Shown here one piece after another: positions 8,064 through 19,100 of a stretch of DNA of 64,000 nt. This DNA is from Paenibacillus puerhi. Lineage in GTDB: Bacteria > Bacillota > Bacilli > Paenibacillales > NBRC-103111. The notes under the pieces are model-generated. The model did not search any database. It saw only the letters and a list, made by a program, of their open reading frames with translations, and was not told the DNA's origin. Position numbers and translations under genes: made by a program. Each line of letters starts with the position of its first letter. Within the stretch, counting starts at the first letter, position 1. The stretch lies in NCBI RefSeq assembly GCF_009846885.1, contig NZ_WUWM01000002.1, positions 248,001-312,000 on the forward strand, written 5' to 3'.

Positions 8064-11000
8064 TTACGGCGATACCACTACAGGAACATTAACATCATCT
8101 ACGTTCAGATGTCCAAAGCCACCTGTTGCTTGATCAACAATTTTAATATAGCATGCTGTACCGATAAAAGCTTCAGCATTCCAATGAACTCGGCTGTAGG
8201 CTTCATTATTATTTCCTGTAGCTTTCATCAATTCCACACCATCGGAAGCGCGAACTAATGCCACATACAAGTTGTTTAGATCATGGCCGCCGCCAATGAG
8301 GAAATCGATAGCACCGTTGCCTCCCAGCGTAAATGTCTCTGACTTCAAGACTCCCACTTGGTCATCTCCACCGTCCTTGAAGCCCCAAAGATGATACGTT
8401 CCGTTCTGGTTGAACGGTCCTCCCCAGCCCCAATCGGTATCAGTTGTAACGTCCCCTGCGTTGAAGGCATTGCCGCTTACAACGGTCCAACCACTCAAAT
8501 CGCCGCTCTCAAAGTCATGATTTGTAAGCTCCCTCAACTGTACATGGGTAGTCGTAACAGCTAGCGAAGCGCTTGATGCAGACAAATTACCGGCGGCATC
8601 ATACGCCTTCACCGTATACGTGTACGATGTACTTGGAGCCAAGCCATTGTCCGTAAAATTTGTTGCTGTAACAGCACCCACTTCAACATCATTACGATAC
8701 ACACGATAGCCGACAACACCTACGTTATCGGTAGAAGCGGACCAGGTTAATGATATGGATTGAGCTGAGGTTGCCGTAGTCGCGACATTACTCGGAGCAG
8801 TCGGCGCAGTCGAATCAGTGGATGACTGCTGGGTCGGAACGTTGACATCATCTAAATTAATATGTCCAAAATCCCCTGTCGCATTGTCTACAACCTTGAT
8901 ATAGCCTGTTGTTCCGATATGTGAAGCTGCATTCCACTCGACACGAGTATACTCCTCATTGTTGTTACCGGTAGCCTTCATGAGCTCGACCCCATCCGAG
9001 GCGCGGACAAAAGCAACATACAAGTTGTTCAGATCCTTGCCGCCGCCAATGAGGAAGTCAATCACACCGTTGCCTCCCAGCGTAAATGTCTCAGACTTCA
9101 AGATTCCCACTTGGTCGTCTCCACCGTCCTTGAATCCCCAAAGATGGTACGTTCCGTTCTGTTTGAACGGCCCTCCCCAGCCCCAATCCGTATCAGCAGT
9201 AACGTCCCCTGCGCTGAAGGCATTACCGCTTACAACCGTCCAACCACTCAAATCACCGCTCTCAAAGTCATGATTCGCAATTCCTTGCGGCTCGCCCGGA
9301 GTAACCGTTTCTGTCGTAACACTCAAACTGTTGCTAGCCGCCGACTCATTGCCTGCAGCATCTACTGCTTTTACGGTGTACGTATAAGCAGTGCTCGCGT
9401 TCAAGCCAGAATCGGTATAGCCGGTTGCAGCCGACGTACCTATTTTCGTACCGCCCCGATAGATGTTATAGCCCGTTACGCCCACGTTGTCGGTTGAGGC
9501 TGTCCAAGTTAGCGAAACCGAGGTCGATGTTTTCGAAGATGAGGCTAAGTTCGTCGGTGCGCTTGGCGCCTGAGTATCCGCAGCCCCCGCATTAGTTGTA
9601 ACACTCAAACTGTTGCTAGCCGCCGACTCATTGCCTGCAGCATCTACAGCTTTTACGGTGTACGTATAAGCAGTGCTCGCGTTCAAGCCAGAATCGGTAT
9701 AGCTGGTTGCAGCCGACGTACCTATTTTCGTACCGCCCCGATAGATGTTATAGCCCGTTACGCCCACGTTGTCGGTTGAGGCTGTCCAAGTTAGCGAAAC
9801 CGAGGTCGATGTTTTCGAAGATGAGGCTAAGTTCGTCGGTGCGCTTGGCGCCTGGGTATCTGATGGCCCTGAGTTTTGAACAGGAACAATGAAGTCATCT
9901 ACATTCAAGTGACCCCAACCGTCGCTTCGCTCGTCGACAACTTTAATATACATAGAAGTACCGATATGCTCCGTAGCATCCCAGTATCTCCGTGTATAAG
10001 CTTCTGTCTCCCCCTTATTACTTTGCCAATTCCAATAGGTTCCTGGACCTGTAGACCTGAACAGCTCTTTGCCATCGGAAGCTCGTACGAAGGCTATGTA
10101 CAGCTTGTCAATATCCGAACCGCCGCCTACGAGGAAACTGACTTGTCCGTTTCCGCCCAGTGTAAAGACTTGCGATTTGAGTACGCCAGTCGAAGCATCT
10201 CCGCCGCTTAAATTTCCCCATAGATGATAATTGCCCTTATGATTGAATGGTTGGTTATCCCAAAACACAGCTTCGTTAGTAACGGCTGCATTCGTAAACG
10301 CATTGCCGCTCTCCACGATCCAACCACTCAAATCGCCGGTTTCAAACCCGCCGTTGGTCAAGTTCACGGAAGCTGGTGGAGTTGCAACGGTTACTGTGCT
10401 TGAGCCCATTTTAGATCCGTCCCGCGTTTTAGCCGTTATCGTTGCCGTTCCGCTTGCTTTACCTGTTACTACGCCATTATTGACCGTTGCAACGGAAGGG
10501 TTGCTAGATGTCCACGTTACATTTTTATTTGTAGCGTTAGCAGGAGCTACAGTCGCATACACCGACTTCTTGCCGCCGACTGTTACCTGTAGACTAGCCG
10601 GACTTAGTGTCACTCCGCTTACGGGCACCGTTTCATAAGCCGAATTCATTCTCCAAACCTTAAGGGATTTTACTACAATTGAATTCGTGTTCGCATCGCC
10701 CCACAGTTGCAGGCCTTTCGCATCGTCCCTTGTGGAGTATGTGCGTGTCGTAATAGACTTTAAGCCGTTCAGGTACGATTCCAGCATCGACTTATCAAGA
10801 TAGAGATGAAGCTTGACGTTTTCGCTTCCAATGTCAACTTTCCCCTTCTGGATGCCTTTGCTAGTACCCGCTACCGTCTTCGTTCGATCGACACCGTATT
10901 CATCTGTGCTGTTCTTGTAATAAACAAGCGTTTCCTCTTCGCTGTTCGGAGATTTTCGAACTTTGATACCGACTTGATCCGCCGAGCCTCGAGCAAGCTC

Positions 11001-12935
11001 CAACTCAATCTCGAGCGTATCGCCTGTTATGGAGGAAAGCGCTTGGTTGGCCGCCGCGAAGCTGGTATCAGTCGTCATATTGAGAAGTTGTTGACCACGC
11101 AGCGACTGAAGCTCATCGATCGGTTTGATACCCAAGCGACCGTCTGCCCTAAGGGATAATTCCACTGGGAGTCCTGCGTTATGAGCCCAGCCAGCATCGG
11201 ATTCCTCCTGAGATGGACGCTCGCCTTGTGCGATAGTAAACATAATATTGCGGCCGGTCGCCGGATCCGTAAATCCGCTTGGTCCTGTAAATTTGAAGTC
11301 GCCAAAGTCCATGAGCTGCGGCTCGGGGTGGTCCGGGATGAATTTGGCCGTGCTGCTGTTCCAGCTTCCAATCCAATAGTAAACTTCTACGTCGGCTCCG
11401 GGCCCGACCGGACTGATCGCCAGTACGTGCTTACCCTTGCCAAGAGGCAGCAGGACAGGCAGCTCCCACACGGCACCCAAGTACGGATATTCCGCTTGAT
11501 TGGTCTGATAAAGCGGACCGCGATACATCCAATTCATCAGATTCGGGTCCGTCGTCGAGTAAACGGCAGCCGTTCCTCCCTGGCCTTCAATCCCCGTACC
11601 GACGAACATGAACCAAGTAGATCCATCTTTAAACACATAAGGGTCCCGGAACTCACCGAGTTTTCCTTGACCAGGCTGCTGGGCAACGGCCAGCTTCCTT
11701 TCTTTCACCCAGCTCTTCAGATCATTATCACCGTCTGTTTTGACCGTGCTGCGTGCGACGCCGACGTTCTGATTACTGCTGATATACGGCTTGGAATCGT
11801 TGCCTGCGGTAAAGAAAAGCGTTGGATTGCCACTGTCGTCCAATACAGCCGTACCTGTCCAATCTCCATCGGGATCTGCTTGGAACAGCTCTGGAGCAAG
11901 GGCCGGGGGAAGATCTCGCCAATGCACCATATCTTCGCTCACCCAATGTCCCCAGTGCATGTTGTGCCAATAAGGACCGTGTTGATTGTTCTGATAGAAC
12001 AGGTGGTACTGTCCATTGTAGTAGAGAGGCGCGTGAGGCTCATTCATCCAATGTCCCGGAGCAATGGCATGATACGTCGGGCGATGCTTGTCTCCGCTGT
12101 ATACACTTCGATCAAAGCTTAAGTTAGGCGTCGGTACATTGCCGCCTAGCTGCGTCAAGTAGCTCTGATAAGCGCTCTCAGCTTCCGCTGCACTATAGGC
12201 GCCGCTGTTTATTTTCAATTCGTCAATTAGGCCGTTGAACATATTGAGGGGGAAGGCGGCGAGCTGTGTGCTCTGATTGTTTTTGCCGATCAGCAAAGGA
12301 TTGGATGAATGCGTTATAGTGGAGTTCGCTGGAATAGTACGAGATGCAACTTCTTTCCCGTTCAAGTACAGCTTCATGGTGCCTGCTGTGCCATCCACCG
12401 TCGCAACAATGTGAGACCATTCGAATTTGGGTAATGGCTCATGGGACCATACTTCATACCATTGGCCCTTTGAGCCGATTTGGAAAGACCACGCTCCATG
12501 CCGGAACATACCTAGCAGAAACCCCTGCTTGCCAGGCTTATCATGCTGGTTAACGATCGCTGAAAGTATTCCGTTGTCTCCCCATTCATATGCGCGAGGA
12601 GCGACCCATGCCTCTATCGTCATGGCGTTCGTTGGAGTCTGGATCGGATTATGCGTTACCCAATTGGAGTAGCCATCGAAGAGCAGGGCGCTGTTCGATA
12701 TACCGTCGCTTCTCCAGATCGGATCGCTTGATGGCTTGTACACCGCGTTATTGTGAACATAATGAATGGCATCATTTAAAGCGCTTACAGTTTCCTTCGT
12801 CGTTTTCCCTGTACCTTCATCAAATTTCCAGCTCGCAATTTGTGTTGCAGCAGCCTCGGTATGCTGTACCGGTATAGACACCACAGCCATGGCTAAACAG
12901 AGCACAGTACTAAGCGTTCTTTTTTTCAATTGCAA
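8064..12935 (-). CDS. secreted multidomain GH32 levanase/inulinase-like enzyme
   Basis: The 1623-residue protein starts at a TTG at 12935, seven bases after AAGGAGG. Order: signal peptide 1-29; LamG-like beta-sandwich about 30-255; GH32 propeller and C-terminal sandwich about 280-770; Big2 domain about 772-850; a 'GDLxGW' module about 856-1018; two nearly identical fibronectin III domains about 1024-1208; module; a third FnIII; final module ending at 1620. GH32 motifs are HWMNEPHAP (E299), FRDP (D431) and WELP (E491). The nucleophile position therefore carries Glu, where the family normally has Asp in WMNDPNG. It has no SLH or LPXTG anchor, so it should be released or held by sugar binding. 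It should cut beta-fructan outside the cell. Promoter and operator lie directly upstream. Confidence 0.88.
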   Translation of the reverse strand: MQLKKRTLSTVLCLAMAVVSIPVQHTEAAATQIASWKFDEGTGKTTKETVSALNDAIHYVHNNAVYKPSSDPIWRSDGISNSALLFDGYSNWVTHNPIQTPTNAMTIEAWVAPRAYEWGDNGILSAIVNQHDKPGKQGFLLGMFRHGAWSFQIGSKGQWYEVWSHEPLPKFEWSHIVATVDGTAGTMKLYLNGKEVASRTIPANSTITHSSNPLLIGKNNQSTQLAAFPLNMFNGLIDELKINSGAYSAAEAESAYQSYLTQLGGNVPTPNLSFDRSVYSGDKHRPTYHAIAPGHWMNEPHAPLYYNGQYHLFYQNNQHGPYWHNMHWGHWVSEDMVHWRDLPPALAPELFQADPDGDWTGTAVLDDSGNPTLFFTAGNDSKPYISSNQNVGVARSTVKTDGDNDLKSWVKERKLAVAQQPGQGKLGEFRDPYVFKDGSTWFMFVGTGIEGQGGTAAVYSTTDPNLMNWMYRGPLYQTNQAEYPYLGAVWELPVLLPLGKGKHVLAISPVGPGADVEVYYWIGSWNSSTAKFIPDHPEPQLMDFGDFKFTGPSGFTDPATGRNIMFTIAQGERPSQEESDAGWAHNAGLPVELSLRADGRLGIKPIDELQSLRGQQLLNMTTDTSFAAANQALSSITGDTLEIELELARGSADQVGIKVRKSPNSEEETLVYYKNSTDEYGVDRTKTVAGTSKGIQKGKVDIGSENVKLHLYLDKSMLESYLNGLKSITTRTYSTRDDAKGLQLWGDANTNSIVVKSLKVWRMNSAYETVPVSGVTLSPASLQVTVGGKKSVYATVAPANATNKNVTWTSSNPSVATVNNGVVTGKASGTATITAKTRDGSKMGSSTVTVATPPASVNLTNGGFETGDLSGWIVESGNAFTNAAVTNEAVFWDNQPFNHKGNYHLWGNLSGGDASTGVLKSQVFTLGGNGQVSFLVGGGSDIDKLYIAFVRASDGKELFRSTGPGTYWNWQSNKGETEAYTRRYWDATEHIGTSMYIKVVDERSDGWGHLNVDDFIVPVQNSGPSDTQAPSAPTNLASSSKTSTSVSLTWTASTDNVGVTGYNIYRGGTKIGTSAATSYTDSGLNASTAYTYTVKAVDAAGNESAASNSLSVTTNAGAADTQAPSAPTNLASSSKTSTSVSLTWTASTDNVGVTGYNIYRGGTKIGTSAATGYTDSGLNASTAYTYTVKAVDAAGNESAASNSLSVTTETVTPGEPQGIANHDFESGDLSGWTVVSGNAFSAGDVTADTDWGWGGPFKQNGTYHLWGFKDGGDDQVGILKSETFTLGGNGVIDFLIGGGKDLNNLYVAFVRASDGVELMKATGNNNEEYTRVEWNAASHIGTTGYIKVVDNATGDFGHINLDDVNVPTQQSSTDSTAPTAPSNVATTATSAQSISLTWSASTDNVGVVGYRVYRNDVEVGAVTATNFTDNGLAPSTSYTYTVKAYDAAGNLSASSASLAVTTTHVQLRELTNHDFESGDLSGWTVVSGNAFNAGDVTTDTDWGWGGPFNQNGTYHLWGFKDGGDDQVGVLKSETFTLGGNGAIDFLIGGGHDLNNLYVALVRASDGVELMKATGNNNEAYSRVHWNAEAFIGTACYIKIVDQATGGFGHLNVDDVNVPVVVSP
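9316..9860 (-). repeat. tandem near-identical fibronectin III coding repeats
   Basis: Copy one is 9316-9578 and copy two 9598-9860, a period of 282 bp. The two 263-bp copies differ at only three bases by eye. They encode the two adjacent FnIII linkers of the levanase and mark a recent in-frame duplication or gene conversion. Confidence 0.9.
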
Positions 12936-13050
12936 TCCAATTCCTCCTTAAATGAGTATTCGGGCTTTCTCGAAACAAAATAATGCCGATACTTGTATCC
13001 CCTCCTTAGACGTTTACGAGTCTGGTAATCCGTTGGTAGTTTTTCTAGTC

Positions 13051-13070
13051 AAACGATTACGTAAACGTTT
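13051..13070. promoter_or_regulatory. operator of the 1623-residue levanase gene
   Basis: AAACGATTACGTAAACGTTT: the left half is perfect and the right half matches 9 of 10. It begins 9 bp downstream of the -10 box at 13080-13085 and so covers the start of transcription, a repressor position. Confidence 0.8.
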
Positions 13071-13079
13071 ACATAGCTT

Positions 13080-13108
13080 ATTGTAAGTATAAACAGAAAA
13101 ATCGTCAA
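13080..13108 (-). promoter_or_regulatory. sigma-A promoter of the 1623-residue levanase gene
   Basis: On the minus strand TTGACG (13103-13108) and TACAAT (13080-13085) are separated by exactly 17 bp. Confidence 0.8.
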
Positions 13109-13146
13109 GAACTTTATTCCATTTATAAAAAATATTTGAAGACAAA

Positions 13147-13175
13147 AACCCCCGCGAGACATTACTCGCAGGGGT
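13147..13175 (-). terminator. terminator of the SLH-anchored GH32 gene
   Basis: ACCCCCGCGAG (13148-13158) pairs with CTCGCAGGGGT (13165-13175) with one mismatch; the minus strand runs on into TTTTTGTC. It starts 8 bp past the stop at 13183. Confidence 0.85.
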
Positions 13176-13182
13176 GTCCCTC

Positions 13183-16100
13183 TTAATTAATAAATTCGAT
13201 TGTCGTCAGGAATCGCTTAAGAACAACTGCCGATTCTGCTCGTGTCAAATGAGCGGACGCATCTATAGTAACCGTTGACCTGCCTTGAATCAGTTTTGCT
13301 TCCAGCAGCTCAACGATTGCAGGCTTTGCCCACGCACCGATCTCATGCGCATCGACAAAAGACTGAAGCTGCTGATCACCGCCAGTTCCTGCGCCCAGTT
13401 TTACACCTATGAAAGTAGCCGCACGTGATAGCATAACGGCCATCTCAGCCCGGGTAATTTGCTGGTTCGGCTTGAAGGTTCCATCTTCATAGCCGCTGAT
13501 AAGGCCAGCCTTAACGACAGCGCCTACAGCTCCTGCATACCACTCACTCGCTACGATATCGGAGAACACCGTTCCTTTATTCGGTTGACTAGATAAACCG
13601 AGACCACGCGCAAGTATCGCTGCAAATTCTGCTCGAGTTACTTTCCGCTCAGGCTCATAGCTCTGTTCGCTTACGCCCTGAACAATATGCTTGGAAGCAA
13701 GCAGGTGAATCTCTTCCTTGGCCCAATGCTCCTTAGCGTCCGCGAAATCTTTGTTGAAATCAACAACCGTATATATGCTGTTGCCATTGCGTTTAATGGT
13801 AACAACCGTTTTTCCATCCTTCCGTTCAAACGTAGATGGTACGAAAGATATTTCACCCGTTTCAGGAACGTACATGACGGCTGTAATCGTGTCGAGTTTG
13901 CCACTAGCATCGATGGTCATCGATCGAGATACATAGAGATTCCCAAAATCCTCAATCTCCGTCGCCACATCGTCCTTTTCCGCCAGCACCTTGAAGTCAT
14001 AGGCTCCGGCAAGCAGTTTCATGGAAGACGCCGCTGCTTGCGAACGGATAACTTCAAGCATTCTTTCGGTTTGAGGCTCGATAGCAATTTGAATATAATC
14101 CATCTCACCCGTCATCGAAGCATGCTTCAGTAAGGCAAGCGGAAGGTCATAAGTCACAATACCACTTTTAATGGTGATGACCGATTCAGGAGATACCTTT
14201 GCAGCATCTTGAAGTGCCGCAAAGTCTAACGAGAGCTGCAAACTCTCCTTATCTTGAACCGGAACTTCAATCATTACATTTTTGCTGGAGCTTGCTTGTA
14301 TCGAACTGAACAGGCTTTTAAGCGTTTTGGCATCGATAACCGCTTTGGCAACGGTTTGACCATTGGCATTGGTTACTCTCTTGATGTGATCTGCGCTAAG
14401 CGACAGGACCCCTTTGATTGGAATCGGTGCCGTTATTGTCGCCGAAGACCCGCTACTGCCACCCGAAGTTTCAGGCTGCGGCCGCGAAACCTGTACAGGC
14501 ACATTCACATCATCGATGTTCAGGTGTCCCCATCCGCCTGTATGCTCATCTACAAACTTGATGTACAATTGCTGACCTTTGTATGCTGACGCATCCCAGA
14601 TTACACGACGGTAAGCCTCATTATCCTGCCCGGTAGCCTTCATTAGGATTTGATTATCGGATGCTCGGACCAGAGCAGCATATAAAGTATCGATATGATT
14701 GCCACCGCCAATCAGGAAGTCAATCCTGCCGTTTCCTCCGAGAATGAATGGTTCCGACTTCAATGAGCCGGTCGCTAGATCACCGTAGTCAGGATGTATG
14801 CCCCACAGATGGTGACGCTCCGGATCCTTACGATCCCAGGATTGCCCGAATGGCCCTCCCCAGCCCCAATCATTCCTTTTGGTAACATGTTCGTTCGTGA
14901 AAGCATTGCCTTCTGCCGTCCAGCCTGTCAAATTACCCAGCTCAAAATCATGATTTGTAAGTTCTCCCACGGCTTCCGTCTGAGGAACTGTATCAGGCCA
15001 GTAGGCCTTAGCTGTACTGTTGTATGCAGAATTCATCAGCCATACCTGCAAACTTTGAATCTCTGCTTCCCCGCCTTCGCTCCACAGCTTCAGGCCTAGT
15101 GCATCGCTTCGAGTAGGATATACTCGTGTAGTGATGCTATTCTTACCATTCGCATAAGCCTCTACCATCGAACGGTCCAAGTAAATATGAAGGCTAAGAA
15201 CATTGTTATCCAGCTCCATATGGCCGCTGTTCATACCTTTTTGTACATCCGGATCAAGAGAAGTTTTCCATCTGTCGACGGCAAGCTCCTTCTTGTCCAC
15301 ATCATAATATAGCTTTGTTTCTTCCTGCCCGTCTGCTGTAGCTCTTAATGAAATTCCGAGTTTTTTAGCTGTGCCGATATTGGCTTTAAGCACAATTTCG
15401 AGCATGTCGCCTTGTACTTTCTGCAGTTCCGTATTCGCTGATGCCACACTCGATTGTTCGACATCTATAAGCTTCGGACCCCGCAGTGAATCCAGCTCCT
15501 GAATCGGCTCAACGCCCAGTGTATGGTCGCCGCGAAGCGACAGTACAACCGGAAGGCCTGCATTATGCGCCCAGCCCGAATCGTAATGCTGCTGTTCTGT
15601 TCGGCGGTCCTGAGCAATACTGAATAAAATGGATCTGCCTTGATTGTCAATCATACCGCTTGGCCCCGTGAAATGTTCGCCAAAGTCGAACAGTCTCGGC
15701 TCCTCGTGATCCGGTATGAACTTGTGATTCTCTTTGTCCCATGTTCCGATCCAATGGTATACATATTTCACATTGTCCTCATCATAATGATCAAACCAAG
15801 GATTGATTAGGAACACATACTTCTTATTACCGCTGCTGTCTTCGCCAATCGGTAACAGCACCGGAAGCTCCCATACTTGACCCGTCTTATGATATTTCTC
15901 ATAATCGCCAACAAAGAATGGCTTCTGGTAGGTCCAATGGATCATATCCGTGGAAGTGTACATCAATGCTGTTCCGCCTACGCCCTTAATACCCGAGCCG
16001 ACAAGCTGATACCACGTATCGCCATCCTTCCACACATAAGGGTCACGGAAATTGCCGTACCATACCTCACCTTCCTCAGCGTGAAGATTAGGTGCCTGCG

Positions 16101-19100
16101 TAGTGACTGGAGCTCCATGGTACACCCACTCTTTCAGGTTCACATCTCCGTCTTCTGCATACGTGCTTCTGGCAAGACCTGTAGCCTGATTCGGAGTCGC
16201 TTTGTCATTACCTGCTGTGAAGAACAGGGCGGGGTTTCCATTATCGTCCACAACCGCATTCCCGGACCACACGCCGTCTGGTGTTTCAGAACCGCCATCC
16301 GGCGCGAGTGCGACCGGCATATCTTCCCAATGCACCATATCATCGCTTACCGCATGCCCCCAATGGATCTGGTGCCAGTAAGGTCCTTGAGGATTGTTCT
16401 GATAAAATATATGATACTTGCCTTGGAAGTATAGCGGCCCATGTGGCTCGTTCATCCAGTGTCCGGGCGCTATAAAGTGATATTGAGGACGGTATCTGTC
16501 ACCATCATATACGCTGCGGTCGAAATCCAGCTCCGGTGTAGGTGCAGTCCCGCTTTCAAAGCCTGACTTCACGGCCAGATAACCGTTCTTCACTTCTTCA
16601 TCGGTTAAAGCTTTATTATATACTTTCAACTCATCGATCAAGCCGTTAAACATGTTTGCCGTAAATACGCCTCCGATAATGGCTCCGGAGTTGTTCTTGC
16701 CGATGATGAAGTCAACATTCGCAGGCGTAATGGCGAGCTTCTTCTCAGCGATGGATGTGCCAACCAATTCACCGTTCAAATACAGTTTAAGTGCGCCTGT
16801 CGACTTGCTGTAGGTTGCCGCTACGTGCGACCATTCGAACTTCTTAAGCGGTTTATTGTCCGCTGCCCATACCTCGGTCCATTTGCCGTTAATCCCAACC
16901 TGGAACGACCATTTGCCATGACGTCCCATCCCGAGAATATAACCGGCGCGTTTAGCGCTGTCATACTGGTTAACGATGGCGGAAAGCTTATTTTGATCTC
17001 CCCACTCGTATGATCTTGGCGCTACCCACCCCTCGATGGTTAACTCATCACCGGGCTTCGCGATTTCGTTTGCCGGTCTAGTAACCCATGTGGAATATCC
17101 GTCAAACAGCAGTCCACTACCCGAAACCCCTTTTTTCCACAAGGGATCTGTGCTCGGCTTATACTTCGCTTCATTAAATACGTATTGTACAACATCATTG
17201 CGGTTACGTACCTGATCGTTAACTGACTTGCCTGTACCCTCATTAAAGCTCCAGCTGCCGATCAAGCCAGATCCGTTCACCACAAAATCATCGACATTGA
17301 TGTGTCCGCTGGTGTTCCTATCCACGACTTGGATAAACAATTCTTGACCGATATAGTTTGTTGCATCCCATGTGACCCGCGAGTAAGACTCGGACTGCGT
17401 GCCGGTTGCCTTCATCAGAATCTCTTGATCAGAAGCGCGAACCAATGCTACATAGGACTGATCTATATTCTGGCTGCCCCCGACAAGGAACGAAATCATA
17501 CCTGTTCCTGTCAGCTTGAAGGTCGAGGAGGTCAGCGTACCTGTCAGATGATCTCCTCCCTTCGAACCTAATGCATGATAAACTCCTGCATGTCCGTAAG
17601 AAGTATGAGAATCGCCATGCTCCATTGCATTCGTGACAGCATCGTTAAACGCGTCGCCTTCCACCCGCCAACCGCTCAGATCACCGGTCTCGAAGCCAGG
17701 GTTCTCGATATCTACTTTCGTACTCGAGTGCAAATTGACTGCAGTTACGCCATCTGTTGGAATCGACTCATGATGAGTGAAAAACGCATCCGCGAAGATC
17801 ATACCCCAGTCCGACTTTGCATTATCAACAATTTCGAAATAAAATTCTTCATTCAAGTGATTGGACAAATCGGCTTTATATTGCACCATATTGGCAAGTC
17901 GCATGCCTTGGTCTACATTCGGGAAATGAATATCGGCGAATTCCGTATTCCCGTAACGTGCCACGAGCTCATCCGTATTTGCATTGTAAAGATCAATATA
18001 AACGAGGTCTGTATTCTTTCCTCCGCCAAGCTTAAAAGTAATCCAACCACTCCCGCCCAACGTAAATTTGGAAGAACGAAGAATTCCGGTTTTCTCTTCA
18101 TTGTACATCCAGCCGTTCAGGTGGTACTGCCCTTCCTGATTGTAGGGAATCTGCTCGGCCCACCATGTTGTATCGCTGGATACGCTGCTTGGTCCAAAGG
18201 CTTCGCCGGCTACGACGGTCCAACCAAACAGACTTCCCCGCTCAAATCCCGGATTAAGAATTTCGTACGTTAATGGATCATGTAAATTTTTGGCCAGTTC
18301 GCCTACCACCGGAGATTCAGGATAGTAGGTTTGGAAATCATCTGCAAATAGGACACCCCAATCATTAACCGCGTTATCTACGATCTCAACATACAGACTT
18401 TCACCTAAGAAAGCTCGCAAATCAGCTTTGTACTGAACCATGTTCGCCAGACGAAGGCCTTGTTCCACATGCGGGAAGTTCACGTCGGCGAACCCGGTGT
18501 TTCCATACCTGGCTACCACTTCACCTGTATCAGCGTGACGTACATTCACATAAGCCAGATCCGTATTTTTTCCTCCGCCCAGCCTGAAGGTAATCCAGCC
18601 GCTTCCCTTCAGCTTAAACGTCGATGAACGCAGCTTACCCGTTTCACTTTCCGGGTATTTCCACCCGTTCAGATGGTATTCCCCTTCTTGATGATACGGA
18701 ATCTTTTCATCCCAATAGGTCTTTTCGTTCGATATACTATCGGGTCCAAAGGCGCCTCCCTCTAGTACCGTCCAGCCAGTCAAGTCGCCCGTCTCAAATC
18801 CCGGATTGATGATTTCCTTCGGTGAGGCATCGTATAAGTTATCCGCTCTTAAAGCGCTCGACGGCTCACTTTCGTAATACGTTTCGAACGAGTCCGCGAA
18901 CAGCAATCCCCAATCCTGGGTGCCGTTATCTACAATATCGATATACATATTTTGTCCGATATAGTTTCTCAAATCGGCTTTGTATTTAACCAGATTTGCT
19001 AGCCGAAGCCCTTTTTCCACAAAAGGAAAGTTAGCGTCGCTCCACTCTGAATTGCCGTAACGTCCAATGATCTCTCCGGTATCCGCATTATGAATTTCGA

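Noticed and set aside
11181-12122. A 313-codon plus-strand open frame inside the 1623-residue GH32 gene.
   Set aside because: It lies antisense to the conserved GH32 catalytic domain, has no ribosome binding site and its translation shows no domain; it is a shadow of the real gene.
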